Positions 32,228 through 43,816 are shown, numbered from the stretch's first letter. The stretch is 64,000 bases of DNA from Heterohyrax brucei (GCA_028571685.1 CM053158.1:55272001-55336000), one strand, 5' to 3'. A program made the numbers and translations. The notes: generated from the letters alone by a model not told the origin.

Positions 32228-32500
32228 AAAAAAAAACATTTTGCTGTTTGTTGAGAATATTCACACAAAACATACACTGGTTCAACAGCTTCTACATGTA
32301 ACGTCTAGCGACACTGATTTCACTCTCACCCTCTGTTTCTGCATTTTCTTCCCATAGTAACATAAATTTCTGTCCCCTGAGGTTCCCATGTAATCTTTGA
32401 GTTGCCATTAATCAGCTTGATCCCATACAGACAGTTAATTAAAAAAGTAGGTAGTGATCAGGTTGACTTTTTCTTTTTAAAATTTTAAAACCAGTTACCT
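32228..32500 (-). repeat. L1 3' UTR fragment
   Basis: Antisense: ttgttgagaatattcacaca, acatacactggttcaacagc, cttctacatgtaacg. It fits a lineage L1 3' UTR subtype different from the one at position 1. Confidence 0.6.
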
Positions 32501-33105
32501 TTTTTCAATTCTCGTATTTTTTTCTTTGCTTTTTAAATTGTGCTTTCAATGAAGGTTTACAAAACAAACCCGTTTCTCGTTAAACAGCTATAGTACACAT
32601 GCTGTTTTATAGCACTGATTAACAACTCACAACAAGTTAATACTCTCTCTTCTCAAACTTGGGTTTCCTGTTACTGGCTTTCCTCTCCCCTCCTCCCTTG
32701 CTCCCGGGCTGGCGTGGCCCTTTAGTCTCATTTTGTTTTATGAGCCTGCTCAGTCTTGGGCTGAAGTGTAAACCTCAGAAGTCACTGCATTACTGTGCTA
32801 AAAGGCTGTCCCAGGGCCATACTCTCAGGATTTCTGAAGTCTCTGTCAGGCCAGCAAGTCCGATCCTTCTTTTTGGTCTCCATTGTTCCCCAGCTCTGTG
32901 TGGGACCCTCTGTTGTCGTCACCGTCCTGGGAATCAGTGATGGTTGCTGGGTACTGTCCAGCTGTACTGGATCCAGTCTGCTGGAGGCCGTTGTAGATGT
33001 GGTCCATTGATCTCTTTAACTGATCTTTCCTGTGTTTCTTTGGTTTTCTTCATTCTTCCCTGGTCCTGAAGGGGTAAGACCACGGGTATTGTCCTAAATG
33101 GCTGC

Positions 33106-33654
33106 TGTCTTAGTCATCTAGTGCTGCTAGAAATAAGTTTCTTCTTTAACAGCTTTAACAGCAAAAGTTTATTCTTACATAGTCCAGTAGGCTGGAGGTC
33201 CAAATTCAGGATGCCAGCTCCAGGGGAATACATTCTGTCTGTAAGGCTCTGGAGGAATGTCCTTGTGTTGCATCAGTCTTTCCTTGGTCTGAGAGCATGT
33301 TGATGCAGGAACCTCAGGTCTGAAGGACATGCTGTGCTCTTGGTACTGCTTTCTTGATGGTATGAGGCCCTCAACTCTCTGCTTTCTTCCCTTTCCTTTT
33401 ATGACTTATAGGAGAAAAGGATGAAAAGTGGTGCAAGCCACGCTGCAGGGAAACTCCCTTTGCAGTTTGGGCCAGGGGGGTGACCTTTGTAGGGGTGTTA
33501 CAGTTCCACCCTCATCTTCTTAAACAGAATCCAGTCTTGCCCCATTAACAATAGACAGGGAGTAGAATTTACAGTGAAACTCACAAAATAGTAGACAGTC
33601 ATACAGGACCTAACCAAGCTGACACATTTAGAGAACACAATTTGATTGATGACA
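33106..33654 (-). mobile_element. Solo LTR (MaLR/ERVL-like) in L1 3' UTR
   Basis: It starts tgtcttagtcatctagtgct and ends gagaacacaatttgattgat, then gaca. These are the reverse complements of both ends of the 42483 LTR. Flanks gctgc and gtaag do not match, so the duplication has decayed or the limits are off by a few bases. Confidence 0.8.
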
Positions 33655-33964
33655 GTAAGCAACCTCAGCAGATATTCCTTTTTTGTGTCTCTGTTGTAAA
33701 TATATGTATCAGTTTTTGACAATTCATCTTTTTAGAGACGGAAGCTTATTAACAACTATTACAATAATTGGCTGTGCAACCGTATCTGTAATCAATGTGA
33801 TTTTTCCATCACTGTGAATCCTCCTTTCCTCCTCCCTGCTACCGGTGGTAACCACTAATAAACTTTAGTCTCTCTATTCATTTGCCTTTTACTAAAAGTG
33901 AGGTCATACCGTATTTGTCCTTTTGTGATTGACAAATTTCTGTCAGCATGATGTCATAGTACCA

Positions 33965-35356
33965 ACTGAGAGACTTCAATAAATGAATGTAAGACTGGAC
34001 TTGCTTACTCACCTATAGCAAGAAATTGAGAAGACAGCTACCGGGCCCACCAACCTGAAGATATCCATATTTGTGCACATTCCACAGAAAGATAATTCAA
34101 CAGAATGTAGAAATGATTAGTATCATTGATATCGCACACAAGTAAAATTTTGCTGAAGGTCATTCAAAAGCTTGCAGTATTCCAATGACTGGGAACTGAC
34201 AACAATTTGGACCAGATTCAGAAGTGGCTGTGGAACAAGGGCTATCATGGCTAATGTCAGGTAGATCGTGGCTGAAAGTAGAGAATACCAGAAAGACATT
34301 TACCTGTGTTTCATTGACTGTGCAAGGCATTCAACTATGTGGATCATAACGAATTACGGATAGCATTGCGATAAGTTGGAATTCCAGAACACTTCATCCT
34401 ACTGACCTAAAACCTATACTTATGTTAAGAAGAAGTCATTTGAGCACAACAAGGGATACGGCATGGTTTAAAGTTAAGCAAGTTGTATATCAGATTTGTG
34501 TCCTTTCATCATATGTATTCCATCTGTGAGATGAGCATAGAACCAAGAAGCTAGACTATATGAAGAAGAATGTAGCATCAGGATTGGAAGAAGAATCACT
34601 AACAATTTATCTGTGGTATATGGATAGCACAACCTTGTTTACTGAAAGAGAAGAGGACTTGCAGCACTTTCTGATGACAATCAAAAGCTATATAGCTTTC
34701 AGTATGGATCCCACCTCAACGTGAAGAAAATAAAAATCAGATGAGCAACGTCATGATAAACAGAGAAAGGAATGATGTCAAGGATTTTCATTTAAGTTGG
34801 ATCCACAATCAACACCCATGGAAGCAGCAGTCTGTAAATAAAATGATACATTTCATTAGGCAAATGTGCTGCAAAAGATCTCAGCAATGTGTTGAAAAGC
34901 AGTGATATCACTTTAAAGACTGTGATGCACTGGGTGCAAGTCATAGCATTTGCAGTCACCTCATATGCATGTTGAAAGCTGGGCAGTGAGTAAGACCAAC
35001 TGAAGAAAAATTGGTGCCTTTCAGTTATGATGTGGGCAAAGAATATTTTCTGAAGAGTGGACTGACAGAAGAACAAATGCATCTGTCTGGGATGAAACAC
35101 AGCCAGAATGCTCCTTAGAAGCAAAGATGATAAGACTTCATCTTACATACTTTGGGTGTGTTGTCAGGAGGGGTCAGCTTGATAAAGGAGAGGGTCAGTG
35201 GAAACAGAGTAAGACCTTCAGTCAGGTGAATTGACACAGTGGCTGCAACAGTGAGCTCAGATGTAGCAGTGATTGTGAGGATGGCCCAGGGCCAGGTGGT
35301 GTTTGGTTCTGTAGGGTTGCTATGAGTTGGAAGTCACTCAGTGACACCCAGCAGCA
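33965..35356 (+). mobile_element. 5'-truncated sense RTE in L1 ORF2
   Basis: It opens inside the RT region (ccagaaagacatttacctgt, gtttcattgactgtgcaagg match RTE 'YQKDIYLCFIDC') and runs to the RTE tail (gctatgagttggaagtcact, cagcagcaactac) at about 35356. It lies opposite in orientation to its host L1, whose sequence resumes at catctttaagctccatcc. The coding frame is destroyed. Confidence 0.87.
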
Positions 35357-35620
35357 ACTACATCTTTAAGCTCCATCCATTCTGTAGCATGTATCAATAC
35401 TTCTTTTTTTTTCCTGCTGGTTGTGTAGTATTCCATTGCATGTCTGTACCACATTTTTAAAATCCAGTCTTCTGTTGATGAGTGTTTAGGTGGTTTCTAC
35501 CTTTTCCACTTGTGAATAGCTTCAGTGAACATTGATGTACAAGTCTCTTTTTGAATCTCTGCTTTCAAATCTTTTGGGTGTGTACCTTGGAGTGAAATTG
35601 CTAGATTGTATGATAGTTCT

Positions 35621-35762
35621 GGAGCCCGGGTGTTGTAGTGGTTAAGAGCTTGGCTGCTAACCAAAAGGTAGGCAGTTCAAATCCACCATCTGCTCCTTGA
35701 GGGATGATTCTACTCTGTCCTATAGGGTAGCTATGAGTTGGAACTGAATCAACAACAAGAGA
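35621..35762 (+). mobile_element. SINE in L1 ORF2
   Basis: Sense short form: head gagcccgggtgttgtagtgg, B-box-like ggcagttcaaatccacc, tail gctatgagttggaactgaat. Confidence 0.92.
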
Positions 35763-36559
35763 TACAGTAGTTCTATTTTTACTTTTTTTAAGAACTGCCA
35801 CACAGTTCTCTACAATGGCTGTACCATTTTGCATTCCCATCAGCAATTGTTAAGGGCTCCAATTTCCCCACATCCTTCCCAACTTTTTTTTTTTTTAATA
35901 TTAGCCATCCTAGTGGAAAAGAAATGGTATCTCACTGTGGTTTTGATGTTCATCTCTTTGATAGCTAATGATACTAAGGATACTAAGGATCTTTTCATGT
36001 GTTTGGTGGCCATTTGAATGTCCTCTTTGGTGAGATGTCTATTCAAGTCCTTTGCCTATTTTACAATTGATTTATTCATCTTTTTGTTGTCAAAATTTTA
36101 TATATATTTTGGCTATTAGATTCTGCCCAGATATATGATATCTGAAGATATTCTCCCAGCACAGGACTTGTCTTTTCACTTTTTAGGTAAAGCCTTCTGG
36201 TGAACAAATTTTTTGAATTTTTCTGAGGTCCTATTTATTTATTTTGGCTTTTGCTGTTGGTTCTTATTACATAATCCATTGTTGATTGCTATATATGGCA
36301 GCGTTTCCGCTTGATTGTTCTAAGAGTTTTGTGGTTTTAGTTTGCACATTTAGGTCCTTAAAACTTTTTGACTTTATTTTTGTTTACAGTGTGAGGAATG
36401 TGGGAATCCAGTTTTCCCAGCACCTTTTATGGAAGAAACTCTTTTTTCCCCATCAGATGAACTTAGCACCCTGTCAAAAATCAGTTGACTGTAGCTGTGT
36501 GGGTTGATTTCTGGACCCTCAATTCTATTCCATAGATCTTTGTGTCTGGTGTAATATGA

Positions 36560-36716
36560 GTTGTTGGTGTATGCTGTCATTTCTAACTCATAGTGACCCT
36601 CTATGACACAGTAGAACTACTCGGAGAGTTTCCAAGAAGTGGCTGGTGGATTCAAACTGCCAGCCTTTTGTTTAGTAGTCTGAGCTTTTAGCCACTTTGC
36701 CACTAGGGATCCTGTT
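36560..36716 (-). mobile_element. SINE in L1 ORF2
   Basis: Antisense short form: tgctgtcatttctaactcat ... cacttgccactaggg-like head. It interrupts the ORF2 reading between two recognisable blocks. Confidence 0.9.
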
Positions 36717-37479
36717 ATATCAGCACCAGGCTGTTATGATTACTGTGGCGGTATAGTATGTTTTGAAATCATGAACCATAAGTCCTCCTACTTTATTCTT
36801 CTCTTTCAGTATTGTTTTTATTTTTCAGAGCCTTCAGTTGATGATTGGTTTTCTATTTCTGTAAAGAAGGCTGTTGAAATTTTGAAGAGGCTGCATTGAA
36901 TCTGTAGGTTCCTTTGGGTAGTACTGACGTCTTAACAATATTATGTCTTCCAGTCCATAAACATGGAATGTCTTTCCATTTATTTAAGTATTCTTTAATC
37001 ACTTTTAGCAGTGGATTATAGTTTTCATTGTATAAGTACTTCTTGTCCCTGGTTAGATTTATCCTTAAGTATTTTTTTCTCTGAGATGGTATTGTAAATT
37101 GAATTGTTTCTCTAATTTTCCTTTCAAATTTCTCATTGCTGGTGTAGAGAAGCACACCTGATTTTTGTTTGTTGACCTTGTACTCTGCAACTTTGCTAAA
37201 TTCCTGTTAGTGCTAGAAGATTTCTTAGAAACTTTTTGGGATTTTCATCGTACAGAATCACGTCATCCCTGTATACTTTACTCTTGAATCAGATGGACTT
37301 ATCTCCTTGACATTGGCCAAGGAGGACATTCTCAGTCAGCTAACAGCAGTGACAGGGCCCTAACTGCATGGCATAGAGTGGACCAGAAAGTAAACTTCTG
37401 CTCAGGTAGGCAGATCCTGAAAGAAAATGTATTAGGATCTGCATTTTAAATGTCCAGTGCCTTCTCCTTGAAATCAGTA

Positions 37480-38485
37480 ATCTGTGTTAATGAACAGTCA
37501 TTTACAAATGGATACATAGGTAGGCAGATATGACAAGAGGTGTTGGATGAAGTGAGGGAACATACTGATTTGCAGATATAGGTTTGGTGGTGGGTATTTC
37601 TATATACATATCTATAGGTGCTGTTTATATATTAATAAAGACAGTAGAGCACACAAGGGCCACAGTTAGAGCAACTTCTTAGGTATAACCAAACACTCAC
37701 AGCGTGAAGTTCCTAGGCTCAAAGGTGAAGGACCGTCAGCTTGGGGGACATGTACATCAGTCAGCACAGCATGATTCATAAAGGCAAAGTTCTGGATCCT
37801 TCTTTGGTGAGTAGTGTCTGGAGTCTTAAGAGCTTTATGATTGGCCATCTAGGATACAACTGTTGTCTCACTGTCTGGAAAAAGGATGGGTAGGCAAACT
37901 AAGGACTCAAGGACACAGTTAGTCTAAAGGACTAATGGGCCGCCTGAACCATAGCCCATACAGCTCCCAAACCAGAACTAGACGGTGCCCAGCCATCACT
38001 ACTGACTTACCTAACTGAGATTACAACAGTAGGTCCCCGACAGGGAAGAACTACAAAACAAAAAGTCAGAGTCTCAAAGAAGATCGGACTTACTGCTCTG
38101 ACCTAGACTGGAGGAGCCCTCAAAAATGCGGCCCTGAGACATCCTTCTGACCCGGAACTGAAGCCATTCCCAGTGACCACCCCTTAGCCAAACTGTTGGC
38201 AGGCCCATAATTATAAGAGTTAAGAAGAATGTGCTCCGTAGAGCTGTCAGTTATGTGAGAGCAAAGGTGCAGCGTTCGTTCCCAAGAAAAGATGAGATAT
38301 CAGGAAGGTCTAACAATTCAGGACAAAGGGAAGTGGAGAGCCTGAGAGGGAGGTGAGAGGAATGCTGGCACATTGCAGGGAATGAAACTAATGTCATGGA
38401 ATGCTGAAGTTACAAACTGTTGAATAGATGACTAATTTGCTTGGTAAACTTTCAACTAATTGCAAAAAAATTAATTAGTTACAAA
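37480..38485 (+). mobile_element. L1 3' UTR, sense, 5'-truncated
   Basis: It reads as the complement of 14790-15965: attggccatctaggatacaa, ccagaactagacggtgccca, gactggaggagccctc. It ends near aaactttcaactaattgc with only short A-runs left of the poly(A). The first ~190 bp are less certain, and 37291-37479 is unassigned. Confidence 0.82.
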
Positions 38486-38624
38486 AAAATTCAGTGATCA
38501 GCCTATCCCATGAGTCAATCCTCTTACCCTAGCGAGGGGTTCCAGAGGGGCAGGGACAGAAGCCAGGGTGAGTGTTAACTCTAGCTAACAGAGCATGAGG
38601 AGTCCGGAGAATTGGTCCCCACCT

Positions 38625-38790
38625 GTCTAGCAGATACTTTACATTGATTGCCTCATTTCATCTTCACATTTTTATCATCATTTTACAACAAAGCAACTGA
38701 AGCTTAAAGATACCCGTTTTCCTGAGGTCATATAGGTTGAACTGGTCAGGTGTGTCTTTAATTCTAGTTTCCTGTTCTTCTTTTATGTTT
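38625..38790 (-). repeat. MIR fragment, antisense
   Basis: The phrases tttacattgattgcctcatt, caactgaagcttaaagatac and gaggtcatataggttg follow the antisense MIR core. Confidence 0.65.
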
Positions 38791-39044
38791 TATAAAGCAG
38801 TGGGTGGAGAAATGTTGATCATTTAATTTGATTTAACTATAGACCTGAAAGCATTTGTTTGTTATTGCCGATAGGATGCTTAGTGTCTGTGTCAGTTAAC
38901 GGAAACTTTCATTCAGGGTCACCAAGGAATTAAGAAGGATTATTCTTCCAGCCAGATTAATTACATGTTATGTAAATAAACAGCATTCTGCTGCTGAACC
39001 ACTACTGCCCTGTAGAGCAGTGAAAATAAATTCTGTATTCAAAC

Positions 39045-39638
39045 CCAAACGAAATGAACCATTGTCATCAATTTGATTCTGACTCATAGTGGTCTTATGG
39101 ATCAAAGTAGAGCTGTCCCACAGGGTCTCCAAGGAGCGGCCAGTGGATTCTAACTGCTAAGCTTTTGGTTCGCAGTCAGACTCTTTTATTTTTCCTCATT
39201 CCTATGATTATTATTTTTTAAAAAATATTTTACTGTGCTTTAAGTAAAAGTTTATAATCCGCATCAATTTGCCACCTAAAACCTTGAACACACGCCACAG
39301 TGCAACTCTCACTGCTCTCCCCTGCCCCACCGCATGACAGCGTACTCTGTCTTTCCACTCTATACTTCCCATATCCATTCAGCCAACTCCTGACGCTGTC
39401 CTTGCCTGTCGCCTCTAAAGAGGAGCTGCTCAGGCAGCCTCATGTATATATTTAAGCCAAGAAGCATGTTCTTCAGCAGCATCAGTCTGTGTCTTACAGT
39501 CCAGTCCAATCTTTGTCTGAAGAGTTGGATTCATGACTGGTTTCAGCTCTGGCTAACCGACAGTCCAGGCATCACGTCCTCGGGGAACTTTCCAGCAGTA
39601 GCTGCACTCTTAACCACTGTGCTACCAGGGCTTCTGTT
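39045..39638 (-). mobile_element. SINE split by an L1 3' UTR
   Basis: The tail part (39045-39180) and head part (39600-39638: actcttaaccactgtgctac, then cagggctt) belong to one antisense SINE. The L1 between them begins with antisense A/T-rich sequence. Flanks gcagtcagactctt and gcagtagctgcactctt look like a decayed target duplication. Confidence 0.82.
39195..39598 (-). mobile_element. 5'-truncated L1 3' UTR inside a SINE
   Basis: Antisense: ctttaagtaaaagtttataa, ccatatccattcagccaact, agaggagctgctcaggcagc, gagttggattcatgactggt. It is the same subtype as 14790 and 62815. Confidence 0.88.
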
Positions 39639-39807
39639 CCATGTTAACAGAGCATTGTAGTGTTATAAGAATTCTAGCTAGATTTCCTGTGACAGGTAAT
39701 TGTGGAAAAATGACAGTGTTTAGGAAGATTTTCGTGACTAAAAATGCCCAGTAAAATATTCTCCTGTGTTATTGTGCAGGACATATTAAAAAAAAAAAAA
39801 AAAAAAA

Positions 39808-39996
39808 ATCCAATTCCCTGTTGTCAAGTGGTTTGGGACTCAGGAGAGAGCAGAACTGCACTATGGTGTTTCCTATGCTGTAAATCTCTGTGGCAACAGC
39901 TGCCACATCTTTGTCCCACAGAGTGACTGGTGGGTTTGAACCATCAACCTTTCAGTTAGCAGCTGAGCACTTAACCACTGCACCATCAGGACTCCT
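39808..39996 (-). mobile_element. SINE (long form)
   Basis: Antisense copy preceded by a long A-run (39789-39807). Middle agctgccacatctttgtccc; head gcacttaaccactgcaccat. Confidence 0.9.
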
Positions 39997-40611
39997 AGTC
40001 AGGTTTAAATCAAGATTTCTCAATAGAGCAATTTATTTGTTGATTATCCAGTAGCTTATTTGGTGAGAGTTTTGTGCTTAAATCTGGCATGTTGCTTTGC
40101 ACACAGTAGGCATGCAAATGTTCACTGAATTTGTGTGACTCAGTAATACTTTATTTCCTATTTTCTGTTTGAATCCCATTAAAATAAGTCAGTATTTGTT
40201 TTCACTGAATAATTTACTGAGAGTGCTGTGGCCACAATTAAAGAAGTAGCATCTCAAAGCTGTGCACACCGGCCATACAAAAGCAAGTAGAATACATTTT
40301 TGTTTTAACGAGAGGCTCAACAGGACTGCAGAGTGAATACCAGCAGAGGTTTCCTGCAGATGGTTTCCATCCCAGAGTTACTGGAGAAGTGCTTGCAAAT
40401 ACCTTTTTAAGTGCTAGATTTGACAGCAGCATCTTTAAGTGGAAGACAGAGAGCTGTTAAGTACTTACTGTGGTTTAGACATGTCAGTAGTTCCCCATTT
40501 TTCCTTTGAATAAAAAGCTACCTATGAATCAAACGGTTGCATGAAGTGTGGTCATTGGACATGTACTGTTCATGGCTTCACAGTCTGTTAAATAATAATA
40601 ATAATAGTAAT
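39997..40611. other. Unassigned sequence
   Basis: No recognised repeat, apart from a weak L2/MIR-like end near 40085-40130 (tttgcacacagtaggcatgc) and an (ATA)n run at 40588-40611. Confidence 0.4.
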
Positions 40612-40757
40612 AATTGCTGTTGAGTCATTCCAGTTCATAGCAACCGTATGGAATAAATGGAACTGCCCCATAGGGTGTTTAAAAGAGTCACTGGTGGATT
40701 TGAACTGCTGAGCTCTTGGTTAGCAGGAAAATGCTTAATGACTGCATCACCAGGGTT
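40612..40757 (-). mobile_element. SINE (short form)
   Basis: Antisense copy: attgctgttgagtcattcca ... gcatcaccagggttg. It is followed within 20 bp by a second fragment. Confidence 0.9.
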
Positions 40758-40774
40758 GTGTTAAAAAAAAAAAA

Positions 40775-40845
40775 AAAACTAAAAAGACCCAATCCCGCTG
40801 CTGTTGAGTTGATTATGACACATAATGACCCTATATTGAGGGCTG
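40775..40845 (-). repeat. SINE tail fragment
   Basis: Antisense tail after an A-run: cgctgctgttgagttgatta, cacataatgaccctatattg. The head is missing. Confidence 0.75.
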
Positions 40846-41442
40846 TGTAGCAAGGTTTAAAACCCTTGGTCGCATTGGTGTTGATTGCATGGGAGAATTC
40901 CTGAAGAACTTGCCTCATTCACAGTGCATATCATTCAGAAGTTGTTTTCTCCTGGAAAATGTATAAACCAATAAATAAAAGAGGGGGATTGCCTGCATGG
41001 TTCATAAATCTACACCCCTCATGTTGTATAGTTGCTTTGATGGTGTGGTTATTTCCTCAGCATGATCGGTAATAGGTCCGACTTGGCACCTAAATTAACA
41101 GGCTGGTGTATTTTGGCAGTGCTTCTAAACGTATTGATTTTGAGCCATGTTTTTCAGCATCTGTGACTGGATGGATGACATTATTAGTGAATTTTTTAAA
41201 GATTTTAGCTTGTAAGTATTGACTGTTAAAACAACAGCACAGTGGTAGTAAAATTATTTACAGAACAGGTTTCCCCACCCCTAACCGATCTGTGGCTAGC
41301 TGTACGACAGCCAAGTTGGCACTGTCACGTGGCATTGCAGAAGCACCTTCGCTCACCAACTTGCGAAAGAAATTTCTTCACGTATTTTATAATTGTGGAG
41401 GACTCGCAGTGTTTCTAGTTTGTACATGAAGTGAGACTGTCT
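40846..41442. other. Unassigned sequence
   Basis: No gene or named repeat was recognised. Confidence 0.4.
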
Positions 41443-41712
41443 TAGTTTGCTAGTGCTGCCGTGTCAGAAATACTGCAATCAAGAGAAATTCTCTTAAATC
41501 GAGAGAAATTCATTTTGCCGTAGTTTAGAAGTCTAAAAGTCTGAGTTCAGAGAACCAGGTCTTTCTCTCTCTCACTCAGCTCTAAAGGAAGACTTTTGTC
41601 TTTTCTAGCATTACTCAGTTCCTGGATGATGGTCATGATGCATCCGTGTTCCCCTGTTCATGCTCATGCCTATGTCTAATCACTCTTGTTATAACTCAGA
41701 AGTGAATTAGAT
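41443..41712 (-). mobile_element. LTR fragment (MaLR-like)
   Basis: It starts tgtcttagtttgctagtgct and shows gaaattcattttgccgtagt, but loses similarity by 41712. It is truncated against an RTE-N fragment. Confidence 0.75.
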
Positions 41713-41795
41713 ACTCGTCTGTCTTAGTCTGGAAGTTCTGCTGAAACCTATCCACCATGGGATACCCTGCTGATATTTGAAATACCAGTGACATA
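41713..41795 (-). repeat. RTE/RTE-N 5' end fragment
   Basis: The phrases tctgtcttagtctggaagtt, aaacctatccaccatgg and tatttgaaataccagtgaca match RTE 5' ends at 13300-13380. Confidence 0.85.
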
Positions 41796-42120
41796 TGAGG
41801 ACTGCCAATTAATTTTGTGAACTCATCCTAGAAGATGTACTACACTGCTGAATGTCAGTGCGATCTCCTTTGAAGTACTTACTCCCATTGAGGATGCCAG
41901 TGCCTAGGCCACACTTCAAAGCTGTTTGGAACTCTTTTTCTGGAATGGCCATCAGAGCTGTTGTATTACCCTAGACGTCCTGAATGTCATCAAAATGTCT
42001 TCCTTTTAATATTTCCTTTATCTTCAGGTAAATAAAAAAGTCACTGGGGCCAGGGCAGGTGAGTAGGGACGGTGTTCCAATACAGTTAGTCATTTACTGG
42101 CTCACAACTCCCTCACAGAC
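41796..42120 (-). pseudogene. Mariner transposase C-terminal fossil
   Basis: The minus strand reads PGPSDFFIYLKIKEILKGRH, then FDDIQDV, stop, GNTTALMAIPEKEFQ and GSKYFKGDRTDIQ. This is the Tc1/mariner transposase ending around its third catalytic residue region (PxSPDxxxFP) and its GxYFxGD tail. A terminal-repeat-like sequence (actgccaattaattttgtga) sits at 41801. The N-terminal part is missing toward 42120. Confidence 0.85.
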
Positions 42121-42189
42121 AACTATACAGTTAAGTGCACAATTAAGAATTTGCCATGTTGCCACCAGGCCACCATGCCACCATGCCAC

Positions 42190-42335
42190 CAGCGGCCATT
42201 CCAGGAGTTCCAAAATTGCTTTGAATAGCTTCCCAGGGTGGGTACTTTGAAGGTGGACGTAGTGATATTCAGCAATGAGGTATGTAGGACTTAGAACAAT
42301 AAATTTGCAGATTTGGTTGTCAGACAATGTAGCTT
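42190..42335 (+). pseudogene. Second mariner C-terminal remnant, opposite strand
   Basis: The plus strand encodes GGYFEGGRSDIQQ before TGA (42237-42278), again the mariner carboxy tail. It is followed by a terminal-repeat-like aataaatttgcagatttggt. Its end differs from the minus-strand neighbour's, so the two are probably different mariner subfamilies facing head to head, with the N-terminal halves of both lost. Confidence 0.75.
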
Positions 42336-42482
42336 CCAGCATCGTGACAACAGGCAAGCTACCACTGTGTGACAGATTGACAGCTGGATGATGGTTCACA
42401 CAGTGAGCACCTAATAAACATGTGAATGCATTTTTGCAAGAATTTCAGTTTTTATTGTAGAGGGAAGGCTTCACTGAGGTGG

Positions 42483-42999
42483 TGTTATGGATTGAACTAT
42501 GTCCTCTTGCGCTCCCACCGAAAAAAAGCATGTATATCTGTCAACTTGGCTAGGTCATAATTGTCAGTATTGTGTAATTATCCACCGTTTTGTCATCTGA
42601 TGTGATTTTCCTGTGTGTAGTAAGTCTTATCTTTGTAATGTTACTGAGATGGGATTAGAGGCAGTTATGTTGATGAGATTCAATCTGCAAGAATAGGTTA
42701 TGTTTTAAACCAATATCTTTTGAGATATAAGAGAGAGAAGTGAGCAGAGAGACAGGAGAACTGCATTCTAACAAGAAAGCAGTGCTAGGAGCAGTTCCCT
42801 GTATTTAGAAACTCTTTAATCAGGAGAAAATTGATGACAGAGACCATCCTCCAGAGCCAACAAAGAGAGAAAGCCTTTCCCTGGAGCCAATGCTGAAGTT
42901 GGACTTGTAGCCTAATAGACTGTGAGAGAATAAATTTCTCTTTGTTAAAGTCATCCACTTGTGGTATTTCTGTTATAGTAGCACTAAATGACTAAGACA
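42483..42999 (+). mobile_element. Complete solo LTR with 5-bp target duplication
   Basis: 517 bp from tgttatggattgaactatgt to actaagaca, flanked by GGTGG on both sides (42478-42482 and 43000-43004). A polyadenylation signal (aataaa) lies near 42930. A 5-bp duplication and TG...CA ends define an LTR. Sequence resembles MaLR/ERVL LTRs. This copy gives the ends for the antisense relatives at 20846, 30508 and 33106. Confidence 0.92.
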
Positions 43000-43004
43000 G
43001 GTGG

Positions 43005-43660
43005 CATCTGAGCAAAAAGCTGAAAGAGGTAAAGGAATGAGCTCTACGGATATTCAGGGAGAGCATTCTAGGCAGCAGAAGCAGCAGAGTAAAACAGATG
43101 ACTTCAAGGCACAGTAAGAAGGCCAGTTCATTGGATCAGATGAAGCTGAGAATAGAAGGAAGTAAGGTCAGAGAAGGGGCATTTTATAGAGAGTCTTGTG
43201 AGTCACTGAAAGACTTTGGCTTTGACTCTGTGTGCAGGTCTGGGCAGAGAAGGGATATTGTCTGGCTTAAATTTTCAAATGATCCCTCTGACCAGTAATG
43301 TGGAGAACTGATTGAAGGTAGGCATGGCAGGGATATGAATTAAGAAGCTTTTGCAATAATCCAGGCATGAGATGATGGTGATTTGAACCAGGGTGTCAGT
43401 AGTGGAGGTGGATTGGATCAACTTTGAAGAAAGAGTTAACAGAATTGGCTGATGTGTGATGTGGGGGAAAGCAGGGTGCTGTGGAAGACTCCCAGGATCT
43501 TGACTTGGGTAAGCAGAGGGATGGGGCAATTAGAAGACAGGCAAGAGGAAGACGGTGGTAGAACAGGTTTTGGGGGCAAATGAAAAGCTCAGTTGGACGA
43601 ACTTGAGATGCCTCTTTGAGATCCAATCTGTTTTAAAATTCTAAGGTAATAAATCTAAGA
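43005..43660. repeat. Old mammal-wide repeat, same phrase set as 29455
   Basis: The phrases agagcattctaggcagcaga, gacttggctttgactctgt-like text, ttgcaataatccaggcatga and gatgatggtgatttgaacca mark the middle and later part of the repeat seen at 29455-30424. Confidence 0.65.
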
Positions 43661-43667
43661 GGGTAAT

Positions 43668-43816
43668 GTTCTATAACAGTGGTTAAGAGCTTAGCTACTA
43701 ACCAAACTATTTTCAGTTCAAGTCCACCAGCCACTCTTTGGAAACTCCATGAGGCAGTTCTGCTCTCTCTCATAGGGTTGCTATGAGTCAGAATCACAAC
43801 AGCAATGGGTTTGATT
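43668..43816 (+). mobile_element. SINE (short form)
   Basis: Sense copy: head ataacagtggttaagagctt, tail gttgctatgagtcagaatca. Confidence 0.9.

Larger units (their letters stand above)
32505..37290 (-). mobile_element. Older antisense L1, interrupted four times
   Basis: The 3' UTR (32505-33105, 33655-33880) and ORF2 (about 33890-37290) are broken by an LTR (33106), a sense RTE (33965), and SINEs (35621, 36560). 5' truncation occurs near 37290, just upstream of the RT FADD region. Divergence is greater than in the 1-7393 copy. Confidence 0.85.
33890..37290 (-). pseudogene. L1 ORF2 pseudogene, 3' part
   Basis: Minus-strand pieces include HLTKEDIQMATKHMKRSL with MNIKTTVRYHFFSTRMANI (35840-36046). 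They also include [20 protein letters not shown] with [15 protein letters not shown] (36853-37155). These are the post-RT part of ORF2p. The RT catalytic box is beyond or at the truncation point. Broken by a 1.4-kb RTE, two SINEs and many stops. Confidence 0.88.

Noticed and set aside
35625..35700. tRNA-like sequences with A- and B-box similarity (here and in all SINEs)
   Set aside because: They are SINE heads with RTE tails attached. The cloverleaf is decayed and no independent tRNA gene is supported.
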